Made by a program: the position numbers and the translations under genes. From CAUPWF01 sp964367685 (GTDB lineage: Bacteria > Bacillota > Clostridia > Lachnospirales > Lachnospiraceae), in NCBI GenBank assembly GCA_964367685.1, contig CAYIYM010000002.1, positions 62,001 to 126,000 on the forward strand: a stretch of DNA of 64,000 nucleotides, read 5' to 3'. The notes beneath the pieces are model-generated. The model was given only the letters and a program-made list of their open reading frames with translations, searched no databases and was not told the DNA's origin. Below are positions 8,430 through 16,906 of this stretch, one piece after another. Every line of letters starts with the position of its first letter. The stretch's first letter is position 1.

Positions 8430-10380
8430 AAATTTTTACTTTAAATTTGCAGTATCGAATTTGAAGAAGAATAGTAAAATGATACTACCGTTTACATTCA
8501 CTTGTATTTTATCGATTTTGATGTTTTATAATAGCATAAACCTTGCAACAAGTGATACAACTGGAACAGGGAATTTAGCGGCTATTATGGGAGTGTGCGT
8601 ATTTTTGTTAGGAATGTTTTGTACTGTGTTTTTATTCTATACAAATAGTTTTTTGATTAGACGAAGGAAAAAAGAATTCGGTTTGTATAATATATTTGGA
8701 CTTGAAAAAAAGCATATTGGTAAAATAATACTTATTGAAAATGGAATCGTTTGCATTACATCTCTTGTTTTGGGAGTAAGTCTTGGCATATTGTTCTCGA
8801 GGCTCTTTATATTTGCTATGTATAGGCTTATCCGCTTTGAATTACACTATGTTTTCGAAGTCAATAGTAAGGCGGTTTTAGGAACGGTGATACTATTTGT
8901 ATTTATATTTATTTTGCTTGATATTAGCAATATTATTACTGTATATCGCACGAATACAATCGATATGTTAAAAGCAGATAAGAGGGCTGATAAAGCAGCG
9001 AAATCTAATATTCCTATGTTGATTATAGGTGTAATTACACTGACTATGGGATACGGGATTGCACTTACTATGGAAGATATTATGGCTGCATTAGGGGGAG
9101 AGCTTATGCTTGCAGTAATACTTGTATCTGTGGCCACATATTGCTTCTTCTCAGTACTTGGTAGTACAGTGTTAAAAATATTGAAGCACAATAAAAAATT
9201 TTATTATAAACCAGAAAACTTCACTGCTGTTTCGGGGCTTATGTATCGCATAAAGAAAAATGTTGCTGGTCTTACGGTGATTTGCATTTTATCTACAGGA
9301 ATAATAATTGCACTTTCTACAACTGTTAGTATGTATTTGGGGTTTGATGATATACTAGATTATAGATATTCTCACGATATAAAGCTTACTGCTACAAACG
9401 GGGAATTTATGCCAGATAAGATTAATGAAATTGAAGAAAATGCTAGGGCGAATTTTGTTGGAATAGAAGATTTAAAGGGATACACTCATTTTGTTTTTTT
9501 TGGAAATGATAGAGGTGATTTTACTTTTCTTACAGAGAAAGAGGGAAGTTTAAATATAGATGAACCTGAAGGAGAAACTATCACTTTATTTATAGCAATG
9601 AATGAAAGTGGATATGAGAATATGACAAAGGAGGATCTCACTTTAGCCGATAACGAAATTGCTTTGTCACAAAACATATCAGACGAGGATACATTTGAAC
9701 TATTAAATGTAAATTATAAAGTGGCTAAAACTGCACCTAAACTAATTAGCTTATTAGATGATTATAGTATTTACCCCAATGCTGAAGCCGTCGTTATGAG
9801 CGACAATGAGTTTAATGCCTTCTATGAAAAGAGTAATCAGGCGCAGTTGTCATATAGTATGTATTTTAACCTTGGGAATAGTAATAATGTAAATAATGAA
9901 ACTTTAAATGAATTTATCCAAGCAAATGGGGAGGGAATATATTCGATTGACTATACAGTAAAATCTGAAAATGTAGATGATTTTTATTCCATTTATGGTG
10001 GATTATTATTTGTTGGTATTTTCCTAGGTACACTTTTGTTGATATCTGTTTTACTTATTCTTTATTACAAACAAATAGTAGAGGGTTATGAGGATAAAGA
10101 AAATTATGAAATCATGAAAAAAGTTGGTATGAGTAAGGCTGTCATAAAAAAGAGCATAAACAGGCAAATAGTATTTGTTTTTCTATTACCGATTTTTACG
10201 GCTATTATACACATAGCGTTCGCATTTAAATGTATTACGATGATTCTTAGAGTGTTCAATCTAACAAATGTTCCATTATTTATAATGTGTACACTCGTCA
10301 CAATTGGTATATTTTTCATAATATATCTTTTAATGTATTACTTTACTTCTAAGGTGTACCATAAGATTGTAAGTGAGTAG
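8422..10380 (+). CDS. Bce-type ABC transporter permease (FtsX-like)
   Basis: A 652-residue membrane protein with ten predicted helices: one near the start, a cluster to about residue 300 and the last three at the C-terminus. A soluble extracellular loop of about 200 residues lies between helices 7 and 8 (about 315-520), the BceB layout in which this loop recognises the peptide. Family sequences include RRRKKEFGLYNIFGLEKKHI near residue 74 and YEIMKKVGMSK near 565. It works with the ATPase it overlaps and signals to the BceS-like kinase. Confidence 0.92.
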   Translation: MGKNFYFKFAVSNLKKNSKMILPFTFTCILSILMFYNSINLATSDTTGTGNLAAIMGVCVFLLGMFCTVFLFYTNSFLIRRRKKEFGLYNIFGLEKKHIGKIILIENGIVCITSLVLGVSLGILFSRLFIFAMYRLIRFELHYVFEVNSKAVLGTVILFVFIFILLDISNIITVYRTNTIDMLKADKRADKAAKSNIPMLIIGVITLTMGYGIALTMEDIMAALGGELMLAVILVSVATYCFFSVLGSTVLKILKHNKKFYYKPENFTAVSGLMYRIKKNVAGLTVICILSTGIIIALSTTVSMYLGFDDILDYRYSHDIKLTATNGEFMPDKINEIEENARANFVGIEDLKGYTHFVFFGNDRGDFTFLTEKEGSLNIDEPEGETITLFIAMNESGYENMTKEDLTLADNEIALSQNISDEDTFELLNVNYKVAKTAPKLISLLDDYSIYPNAEAVVMSDNEFNAFYEKSNQAQLSYSMYFNLGNSNNVNNETLNEFIQANGEGIYSIDYTVKSENVDDFYSIYGGLLFVGIFLGTLLLISVLLILYYKQIVEGYEDKENYEIMKKVGMSKAVIKKSINRQIVFVFLLPIFTAIIHIAFAFKCITMILRVFNLTNVPLFIMCTLVTIGIFFIIYLLMYYFTSKVYHKIVSE

Positions 10381-10398
10381 GACTAATAATGTGATAAT

Positions 10399-10839
10399 CT
10401 AAAGTGCCTCTTTTTGAGTGAACCGAATATATTGATGATTATAGTTTCCCCAATAGGTTGCAGGCAGGTGGGTGTCATAAATAGTCGAAAAAAGTAGTTC
10501 ATTTGCATTTAGTTTCAGTACAATTGAAAGTAGTATTTCATCTAGAACAAAGATAAGGTTCGATGAATCTTGAAGTTGTGTAGAGTCTTTTGAGAAGAGA
10601 TAGGCTTGTTCAGATGGTGATAAACTCTCTAGAACTCTATGTTTCCCAGCATCGTCTAATTGATAGAAGTAAAAATCTGCATAAATGCCCTGATAATTGT
10701 AAGAGTCACATAAATTTGTAAAATAGGATTTTGCTTCCATAAATGAAAATTGTAAAATTTCATGGTGGTACTGCTCGAATCCATCTTGAATATTAGTAAT
10801 ATAAATCCCGTTGTTTTTACTGAGTGTTTCATGAGTCAT
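10399..10839 (-). CDS. Protein of unknown function
   Basis: 146 residues, soluble and acidic, with no signal peptide or membrane segment. It is a real gene by its strong ribosome site (AGGAGG about 8 nt before the ATG) and uniform reading frame. It has many aromatic residues (YADFYFYQL, YWGNYNHQYIRF) and a stretch LSPSEQAYLFSKD. I do not recognise a family. It is monocistronic, converges on the Bce permease with 18 nt between stops, and is divergent from the small membrane-protein gene at 11094. No function is proposed. Confidence 0.75.
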   Translation of the reverse strand: MTHETLSKNNGIYITNIQDGFEQYHHEILQFSFMEAKSYFTNLCDSYNYQGIYADFYFYQLDDAGKHRVLESLSPSEQAYLFSKDSTQLQDSSNLIFVLDEILLSIVLKLNANELLFSTIYDTHLPATYWGNYNHQYIRFTQKEAL

Positions 10840-10919
10840 GGTAAGTCCTCCTTTGTAAATACTAATTATTAATTGAAGTATACCATAGCATGGAAAACCT
10901 ACAAGTAAAAAGATAGAAA

Positions 10920-10957
10920 TTCATAAATATTATAGAACTATAAAAAATATTTATGAA
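10920..10957. other. Perfect AT-rich inverted repeat in a divergent intergenic region
   Basis: TTCATAAATATT (10920-10931) and AATATTTATGAA (10946-10957) form a 12-bp perfect stem with a 14-nt loop. It lies between the divergent genes at 10839 and 11094 and upstream of the promoter at 11000, so it could be an operator. Nothing else is evident in 10840-11093 beyond that promoter. Confidence 0.5.
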
Positions 10958-10999
10958 AAATCGGTTTTTCTATTAAGAGAATTAAAAAATGAGATTCTA

Positions 11000-11028
11000 T
11001 TGCTTGAACAGTTGAATTGTCGTATAAT
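11000..11028 (+). promoter_or_regulatory. Promoter of the small membrane protein gene
   Basis: TTGCTT at 11000-11005, a 17-nt spacer and a perfect TATAAT at 11023-11028, 66 nt before the ATG at 11094. Confidence 0.65.
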
Positions 11029-11093
11029 TTACACAAGTTTAGAAGAAACAATATATAATACAGTAGGCGTGTTTTCGAGAAAAAGGAGGAAAT

Positions 11094-11423
11094 ATGTTAA
11101 GGAATAGCAGAGAGAGAATTTGGTTTCCTAAAATGATTATTGGATTAATTTGTTGCTTTTTTGCTTTTAATTTGATTACCACTGTGAATGCAGCAGAGAG
11201 CGGTAATCTTGTGGCACTTGAAATCATTGAAAATCAAACAATAGAAGATCAGACAACAACAAGTGAAGAAAAAGAAGTTCCCCAAGTAGCAATTTTCAAT
11301 CATGCAGCAGATTCAAGCTTAGAGCATTTCATGTATATCTTAATGGTCGCACTTGTGGGTGCAGCATTGCTCATCTTATTTGCTACAATTTTGAAAAAGA
11401 GAAAAGATTATAGACGAAAGTAA
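11094..11423 (+). CDS. Small exported membrane-anchored protein of unknown function
   Basis: 109 residues. A basic N-terminus and hydrophobic segment (about 14-31) end in VNAAES, which looks like a signal peptidase I site. The middle is a polar acidic linker (IIENQTIEDQTTTSEEKE). A second hydrophobic helix (about 78-98) and the basic tail KKRKDYRRK follow. This is a surface-exposed stalk with a C-terminal anchor; there is no LPXTG motif. AAGGAGGAA gives a strong ribosome site. It stands alone between its own promoter and a strong hairpin. No family is recognised. Confidence 0.75.
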   Translation: MLRNSRERIWFPKMIIGLICCFFAFNLITTVNAAESGNLVALEIIENQTIEDQTTTSEEKEVPQVAIFNHAADSSLEHFMYILMVALVGAALLILFATILKKRKDYRRK

Positions 11424-11442
11424 ATGCGGAGAGTTTACTATC

Positions 11443-11484
11443 AATAACAAGAAGTGTGTACTAGCGTACACACTTCTTGTTATT
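11443..11484 (+). terminator. Strong 19-bp perfect hairpin after the small membrane protein gene
   Basis: The left arm 11443-11461 and right arm 11466-11484 are perfect reverse complements (core AAGAAGTGTGTAC / GTACACACTTCTT) with a TAGC loop. No clear T-run follows (GCAATG). It probably ends the preceding transcript or protects its 3' end. Its right edge overlaps the -35 element of the next promoter. Confidence 0.7.
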
Positions 11485-11510
11485 GCAATGTATTAAAATA
11501 CCGTTATAAT
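11483..11510 (+). promoter_or_regulatory. Promoter upstream of the 13-bp repeat and ABC/FtsX genes
   Basis: TTGCAA at 11483-11488, a 16-nt spacer and a perfect TATAAT at 11505-11510. Transcription would start just before or in the 13-bp tandem repeat, placing the repeat in the 5' leader of the ABC transporter mRNA. Confidence 0.6.
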
Positions 11511-11516
11511 AAAAGT

Positions 11517-11561
11517 AGAACATAAATGCAGAACATAAATGCAGAACATAAATGCAGAACA
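11517..11561 (+). repeat. 13-bp tandem repeat, left part
   Basis: Three complete copies of AGAACATAAATGC (11517-11529, 11530-11542, 11543-11555) plus a partial copy, running into the assembly gap. All visible copies are identical. The gene-free stretch 11424-11743 contains the hairpin, the promoter, this repeat and the gap. Confidence 0.95.
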
Positions 11562-11661
11562 NNNNNNNNNNNNNNNNNNNNNNNNNNNNNNNNNNNNNNN
11601 NNNNNNNNNNNNNNNNNNNNNNNNNNNNNNNNNNNNNNNNNNNNNNNNNNNNNNNNNNNNN
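11562..11661. other. Assembly gap of 100 N
   Basis: Exactly 100 N. The 55 nt before it (11507-11561) and the 55 nt after it (11662-11716) are identical, including 10 nt of unique flank (TAATAAAAGT). This is what a de Bruijn assembler leaves when two contigs share an end k-mer at a branching repeat. The true sequence may simply be the two sides merged, or may hold more repeat copies. Confidence 0.9.
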
Positions 11662-11671
11662 TAATAAAAGT

Positions 11672-11715
11672 AGAACATAAATGCAGAACATAAATGCAGA
11701 ACATAAATGCAGAAC
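11672..11715 (+). repeat. 13-bp tandem repeat, right part
   Basis: Three complete copies of the same unit (starting 11672, 11685, 11698) and a final AGAAC, then unique sequence. Each unit contains an ATG. The three ATGs (11681, 11694, 11707) fall in three different frames, and the one at 11681 is in frame with the ABC gene at 11744. If the gap is an artefact these are the same copies as the left part. Confidence 0.9.
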
Positions 11716-11743
11716 AAAACGAGAAAGTGAGAGTATCACAGAG

Positions 11744-12448
11744 ATGAATAAATATATTGAGTTAAAGAAAATTGTAAAAATTTATGAAATGGGTGAAGTG
11801 AAGATAGCTGCAACATCAGGAGTTAGCTTCGACGTGAAGAAGGGTGAGTTCGTTGTTGTAGTCGGACCAAGTGGGGCAGGAAAGACTACAGTGTTAAATA
11901 TTTTAGGCGGAATGGATACAGTTACAACAGGAAATGTTATTGTAGATGGTAAAGATATTAGTGAATACAGTACAAGAGAATTGACGAATTATCGCAGAGA
12001 AGATATAGGGTTTGTATTTCAATTTTACAATCTTGTTCCTAATTTGACTGCGATCGAAAACGTCGAACTTGCAACCCAAATTAGCAAGAATCCATTAGAT
12101 CCAGGTCTGATTCTAGAAGAGGTAGGATTAGGTGAGCGAAAGAATAATTTTCCGGCACAACTGTCTGGGGGAGAACAACAAAGAGTCGCAATTGCTAGGG
12201 CGTTGGCCAAAAACCCTAAATTATTACTTTGTGACGAACCAACAGGTGCTTTAGATTATAGCACTGGAAAGGCAATTCTCAAATTATTGCAAGACACTTG
12301 TAAGAAAAAAGGTATGACTGTCATTTTAATTACACATAACATGGCAATTGCACCTATGGCAGATAGGGTAGTAATGATTAGGAATGGTATTGTTTCTCGA
12401 ATTGAAACAAATACAAACCCAAAATCAGTGGAAAGCATAGAGTGGTAA
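11744..12448 (+). CDS. ABC transporter ATP-binding protein (MacB/LolD type)
   Basis: A 234-residue ATPase partner of the large FtsX-type permease that follows after 4 nt. Walker A is GPSGAGKTT (about residues 41-49), Q-loop FVFQFYN, signature QLSGGEQQR, Walker B LLLCDEPTGALD and switch His in ITHN. ATG 11744 is chosen because MNKYIELKKIVKIYEMG aligns with family N-termini. An in-frame ATG in the repeat at 11681 would add 21 residues. No good ribosome site precedes 11744, which is unusual for this genome and makes the repeat-containing leader interesting. Substrate unknown. Confidence 0.88.
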   Translation: MNKYIELKKIVKIYEMGEVKIAATSGVSFDVKKGEFVVVVGPSGAGKTTVLNILGGMDTVTTGNVIVDGKDISEYSTRELTNYRREDIGFVFQFYNLVPNLTAIENVELATQISKNPLDPGLILEEVGLGERKNNFPAQLSGGEQQRVAIARALAKNPKLLLCDEPTGALDYSTGKAILKLLQDTCKKKGMTVILITHNMAIAPMADRVVMIRNGIVSRIETNTNPKSVESIEW

Positions 12449-12452
12449 AATT

Positions 12453-15400
12453 ATGAAGAATGGAGCAAGTCGAAAAGATTTTTTTAGAGAAATCAAAGTA
12501 TCGCAAGGTAGATTTTTGTCTATCTTGTTTATTGTTGCGTTAGGGGTTGCTTTCTTCTCAGGAATTCGCGTTGCAGAACCTGACATGAAATATTCGTTGG
12601 ATGAATATTATGATCAAAGAAATTACAAAGATGGAAGTGTAATTGGTACATTGGGTCTTACGAATCGAGATGTAGAGGCGCTTGAATCGCTAGAAGAAAT
12701 TGATGTGGCAGAGGGAATTTTTGTAGAGGACGTATTGGTTAAGAATGGCGATGGTGAAGAAGTATTAAAATTATACAGTATTACACATACTTTGAATAAA
12801 TTAGTCCTAGAAGAGGGACGACTTCCGAAGACAGAAACAGAGTGTTTTATTGATCAAGCTTACGCAGCTGAACGCCAGCTACAGGTGGGAGATTGGATTA
12901 CACTCAGTGATAGTAACAATGAAATAGAAGATGTGTTGCATTCTCGTAAATTTGAGATAGTTGGAATAGGTAGTAGCCCTGAATATATCTCCTATGAGCG
13001 TGGCACAACGAATAAAGGCTCAGGCGAGGTGGCAGGTTTCGGATATCTTTCTGAAAAGGCTTTTGCTAGAGAAGCATATTCGGCTATCTATTATCAGGCG
13101 AAGGATAGCAAAAGTATGATTACTCTTACAAATGAGTATGAAGCATATATGGATGAAGTAATTGAGAAACTTAAATCGGTTCAAGAAGTAGAAAATGCCA
13201 ATCGACTAAAAGAGGTTCAAGATACTGCCTTCGATGAATTAGAGAATCAACGAGAAACGCTAGAAGATGGAATTGCAACATATGAACAAGAAAAGAGCAA
13301 AGTAGAAGCAGAATTAGAAGCGGCAAAAATAGAATTAGAAGATGGAGAAGCCAAATTAAAAGAAGGAGAGGATGCTCTTATAGCATCTGAAAGAGCGTGG
13401 AATAATGGGCAAGCTCAATTGTCAGAGCAAAAAAAGCAATTGGAGCAAAGTGCAATAGATCTCCAAATAGGGTTAGATGCCCTGGCAGCAGGTAAACTTG
13501 CCTATGAAGAGCAAAAAGAGATATTTCAGCCGATATATCAAGAAGGAATAAAAGAAATAGAAGCAGGAGAAGCCTTATTAGGAGAAACAAGAGCAGCATT
13601 AGATCTTGAATGGGCGAATCTCGTGGCGCAAGAGGAAGAAGGTGTGTTGGATAACGAAGTTTTGGCTATATGGAGAGCAAAACTTGAATCAGCTGAAGTG
13701 AGTTACGAAGAAGAAAGAGAAAAACTTAGCATAGAGCGAGGAAAGTTAGAAGCGGGAAAACAAGAAATAGATGTTGCAGGGCAAGTCTTAGAAGAACAGG
13801 AACTTTCTTTAAAGAGTGGAGAAGAACAAATCGCGAGTGGACAGCTCCAAGTGAACGCTGCCGAAGAAGAGCTTCGCAAAGGAAGGCAAGAAATTGAAGC
13901 TGGAAAGGAAGAATTAAAGAAGCAGCAAGAAATTTTCGAGGCGTCACAGTTAGACTATGAAGAAGGGAAAAACGAGGCGGAGTTAGAACTTGCAAAAGCA
14001 AAAAAGGAATTAGATGATGGTCAAAAAGAAATCCAAGAAGGTGAAAATGAGATCTATAAATTAGAACCCCCAGAATGGTATCTTATGACACGAAGCGATA
14101 ATGCGGATTACGTGGGATATGGAGAAAATGCAAATCGAATGCGGGCTATAGGTGAGGTGTTTCCATTGTTATTTTTCTTGGTCGCGGCTCTAATAAGTTT
14201 AACAACTATGACAAGAATGGTAGAAGAACAACGCCTGCAAATAGGAACTTTAAAAGCGTTGGGATATTCGCCTTTGATGATATCTAAAAAATATCTCGGA
14301 TATGCATTTGTGGCAACAATCCTAGGAAGTGTTCTTGGGGTCTTAGTTGGGGAAAAATTATTGCCGACTGTCGTAATATTTGCCTATCAGATGATGTACG
14401 AGACAGTACCTAATATTGTAGTACCTTATGAATGGACCTATGCATCAATGGCAACGATAGCCGCTCTGATATGTACAACAGGTGCAACTTGGATATCATG
14501 TAATAAGGAACTGCGAGCTACGCCAGCGAAATTAATGCGTCCGCCTACTTCAAAACTAGGTAAAAGAATTGCTTTGGAGAGATTAAAGTTTATATGGAAA
14601 CCAATGAGTTTCACATGGAAGGCAACGATGCGAAATTTATTCCGATATAAAAAGCGATTTTTAATGACAGTTTTCGGGATAAGTAGTTGTATGGCATTGA
14701 TGTTAGTGGGATTTGGAATTGAAGATTCAATTGTTCAAATAGGTGATTTACAATATAAGGAGCTACAAACCTATGATGCATCGATCTATTTAAATCCAGA
14801 GTTAGAGCAAAGTGAATATGATGAGATACTAGATCAAATAGATACAGAAAAAGGTGTTTCAGAGTACTTAGAAGTCTATTTGACTAATGCACCAATTATG
14901 GCAAATGAAAAGGAGCAAAACCTATACTTGTTAGTTCCAAGAGATATGGAAAAAATAGAGCATTTCGTTCATTTTAGAAACCGAATAACAGGAACATCCC
15001 ATGAATTGAATGGAGATGGTGTTATTTTAAGTGAGAAAATAGCTAAAATGCTTGAGTTAGAAGCCGGAGACAAGATGGAATTATCCTTAGATGATGAGAA
15101 GGCTGTGGAAGTTACAATTCTTGCCATTACAGAAAATTATTTCTCTAACTACGTGTATATGACACCAGATTTATTCCGATCTTTATATGGAAAAGTACCA
15201 GATTATAACCATATTTTATTACAAGGTGTGGAACAAGAAGATACAATTCGAGAAGCGGGAACGAATTTGCTGCAATATGATGATGTGTTGCATGTAAGCT
15301 ATACTTCAGATATAAGATCGACTATTGATAGTATGCTTGAAAGTTTAAATGTTGTAATTTTAGTACTTGTTATTTCAGCAGGAATGTTAGCATTTGTAGT

Positions 15401-15746
15401 TCTCTATAATCTAAACAATGTAAATATCACAGAGCGAAAACGTGAACTAGCAACAATCAAGGTATTAGGATTTTTTGATGATGAAGTAGCTTCATATGTA
15501 TTCCGCGAAAACATTGTTTTGACAAGCATTGGATGTTTGGTAGGTATTTTGCTTGGAAACCTATTACACCGTTATGTGATTGTCACGGTAGAGATTGATG
15601 CATATATGTTTGGAAGGAATATAGAGTTTAGCAGCTACATTTATAGTATTATCTTGACTGTTGTATTTGCAGCAATTATTAATTGGATTATGTATTTTAA
15701 ATTAAAAAAATTAGATATGTTAGAGTCGCTTAAGAGCGTAGAGTAA
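12453..15746 (+). CDS. Large FtsX-family ABC permease with long coiled-coil domain
   Basis: 1097 residues. An N-terminal transmembrane helix (about 20-40) is followed by a periplasmic-type domain (to about 245). A very long Glu/Lys/Gln-rich coiled coil with repeated E-L-E-x-G-K-x-E-L elements spans about 250-535. Then come an FtsX core with three helices (about 568-690), a second extracellular domain (about 765-930) and a final FtsX core (about 955-1090). The duplicated FtsX layout matches MacB/YknZ-like and LolCE-like permeases. It probably acts in mechanotransmission at the cell envelope or export of a lipid or peptide (inference). Forms a two-gene unit with the ATPase. Confidence 0.85.
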   Translation: MKNGASRKDFFREIKVSQGRFLSILFIVALGVAFFSGIRVAEPDMKYSLDEYYDQRNYKDGSVIGTLGLTNRDVEALESLEEIDVAEGIFVEDVLVKNGDGEEVLKLYSITHTLNKLVLEEGRLPKTETECFIDQAYAAERQLQVGDWITLSDSNNEIEDVLHSRKFEIVGIGSSPEYISYERGTTNKGSGEVAGFGYLSEKAFAREAYSAIYYQAKDSKSMITLTNEYEAYMDEVIEKLKSVQEVENANRLKEVQDTAFDELENQRETLEDGIATYEQEKSKVEAELEAAKIELEDGEAKLKEGEDALIASERAWNNGQAQLSEQKKQLEQSAIDLQIGLDALAAGKLAYEEQKEIFQPIYQEGIKEIEAGEALLGETRAALDLEWANLVAQEEEGVLDNEVLAIWRAKLESAEVSYEEEREKLSIERGKLEAGKQEIDVAGQVLEEQELSLKSGEEQIASGQLQVNAAEEELRKGRQEIEAGKEELKKQQEIFEASQLDYEEGKNEAELELAKAKKELDDGQKEIQEGENEIYKLEPPEWYLMTRSDNADYVGYGENANRMRAIGEVFPLLFFLVAALISLTTMTRMVEEQRLQIGTLKALGYSPLMISKKYLGYAFVATILGSVLGVLVGEKLLPTVVIFAYQMMYETVPNIVVPYEWTYASMATIAALICTTGATWISCNKELRATPAKLMRPPTSKLGKRIALERLKFIWKPMSFTWKATMRNLFRYKKRFLMTVFGISSCMALMLVGFGIEDSIVQIGDLQYKELQTYDASIYLNPELEQSEYDEILDQIDTEKGVSEYLEVYLTNAPIMANEKEQNLYLLVPRDMEKIEHFVHFRNRITGTSHELNGDGVILSEKIAKMLELEAGDKMELSLDDEKAVEVTILAITENYFSNYVYMTPDLFRSLYGKVPDYNHILLQGVEQEDTIREAGTNLLQYDDVLHVSYTSDIRSTIDSMLESLNVVILVLVISAGMLAFVVLYNLNNVNITERKRELATIKVLGFFDDEVASYVFRENIVLTSIGCLVGILLGNLLHRYVIVTVEIDAYMFGRNIEFSSYIYSIILTVVFAAIINWIMYFKLKKLDMLESLKSVE

Positions 15747-15772
15747 TAAAGACATAGCAGGAGAGAAGAATT

Positions 15773-16903
15773 ATGAAGTTGATGCATATATCAGATTTAC
15801 ATATAGGAAAGCGTGTAAATGAATATTCTATGATAGAAGATCAAAAATATATACTCAAGAAGATTTTGGTATGTATTGAGGAAGAGAAACCAGATGGACT
15901 TATTATTGCAGGTGACGTATATGATAAATCAGTTCCTTCAGCGGAAGCCGTAGAAGTGTTGGATGATTTTCTGGTGCGAATAGTGAAGCTGAAGCTAAAG
16001 ACATTCATAATCAGTGGGAATCATGATTCACCAGAACGACTTGCATTTGCCAATAGAATTGTAAAAAATCAAGGAATTTATATTTCATCTGTTTTTGGAG
16101 CTGAAACAGAAGTTATTCAATTGTCAGATTCATACGGTGCTGTTAATATTTTCTTACTACCTTTTATCAAACCAGCACATGTGAGAAGTGTATTTCCGGA
16201 TGAGCAAATCGCCAACTATTCAGAGGCAGTAGAAGTTGCAATCAAACATATGGACATCAATCAAGATGATCGAAACATACTTGTTACTCACCAATTTGTG
16301 ACAGGGTCTACTAGCTGTGATTCAGAAGATATATCTGTTGGAGGGACTGATAATGTAGATTTGCAAGTCTTTCAAGATTTTGATTATGTAGCTTTAGGTC
16401 ACTTACATTCCCCACAAAAAGTAGGGAGAGAAACCATTCGATATTGCGGAACTCCGTTAAAATATTCTTTTTCGGAGAGTAAACATAGTAAATCAATTAC
16501 AGTCATCGAAATGAAGGAAAAAGGAGTAGTGAATATTGATACAGTTCCACTTATTCCTTTGCGTGATCTTAGAGAGATAAAAGGTTCCTATTTAGAGGTA
16601 ACAGAACAGTCCTTTTATAAAGACATGAATGTAGAAGATTACTTGCACATTACATTAACAGATGAAGAAGACATTCCAAATGCAATTGGGAAGCTGCGTG
16701 TTATCTATCCTAATATTATGAAGTTAGATTATGATAATAAAAGGACGCAAACAACAAATGTGATTGATGGAACAATGGATATTGAGAGAAAATCGCCTTT
16801 AGAATTGTTTGCAGAATTTTATGTGGAGCAAAATAATCAGGAAATGACAAGTGAACAAGAAGCATTCATGTTAGAATTAATTGAACAAGTATGGGAGGCA
16901 TAA
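15773..16903 (+). CDS. sbcD: Exonuclease SbcD (Mre11 family)
   Basis: The 376-residue nuclease subunit of SbcCD, which cleaves DNA hairpins and protein-blocked ends. The five phosphoesterase motifs are visible: HISDLHIG, IAGDVYD, SGNHDSPERL, LVTHQFV and LGHLHSPQ, carrying the His, Asp and Asn ligands for two manganese ions. The C-terminal third is the capping domain. CAGGAGAGAAG precedes the ATG. It lies 3 nt upstream of sbcC. Confidence 0.95.
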   Translation: MKLMHISDLHIGKRVNEYSMIEDQKYILKKILVCIEEEKPDGLIIAGDVYDKSVPSAEAVEVLDDFLVRIVKLKLKTFIISGNHDSPERLAFANRIVKNQGIYISSVFGAETEVIQLSDSYGAVNIFLLPFIKPAHVRSVFPDEQIANYSEAVEVAIKHMDINQDDRNILVTHQFVTGSTSCDSEDISVGGTDNVDLQVFQDFDYVALGHLHSPQKVGRETIRYCGTPLKYSFSESKHSKSITVIEMKEKGVVNIDTVPLIPLRDLREIKGSYLEVTEQSFYKDMNVEDYLHITLTDEEDIPNAIGKLRVIYPNIMKLDYDNKRTQTTNVIDGTMDIERKSPLELFAEFYVEQNNQEMTSEQEAFMLELIEQVWEA

Positions 16904-16906
16904 CAC

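Noticed and set aside
1..10380. Genomic island or integrated element at the left side
   Set aside because: The gene content is accessory, but no integrase, attachment repeat or tRNA junction is visible in the window.
11517..11715. CRISPR array
   Set aside because: Units are 13 bp, directly abutting, with no spacers and no cas genes nearby.
11461..11739. Minus-strand frames reading CSAFMFCIYVLHL-type repeats
   Set aside because: They are translations of the 13-bp tandem repeat across the N gap, with no protein features.
13378..14001. Minus-strand Leu-rich frames inside the FtsX permease gene
   Set aside because: They are the reverse complement of the Glu/Lys coiled coil and have no independent signals.
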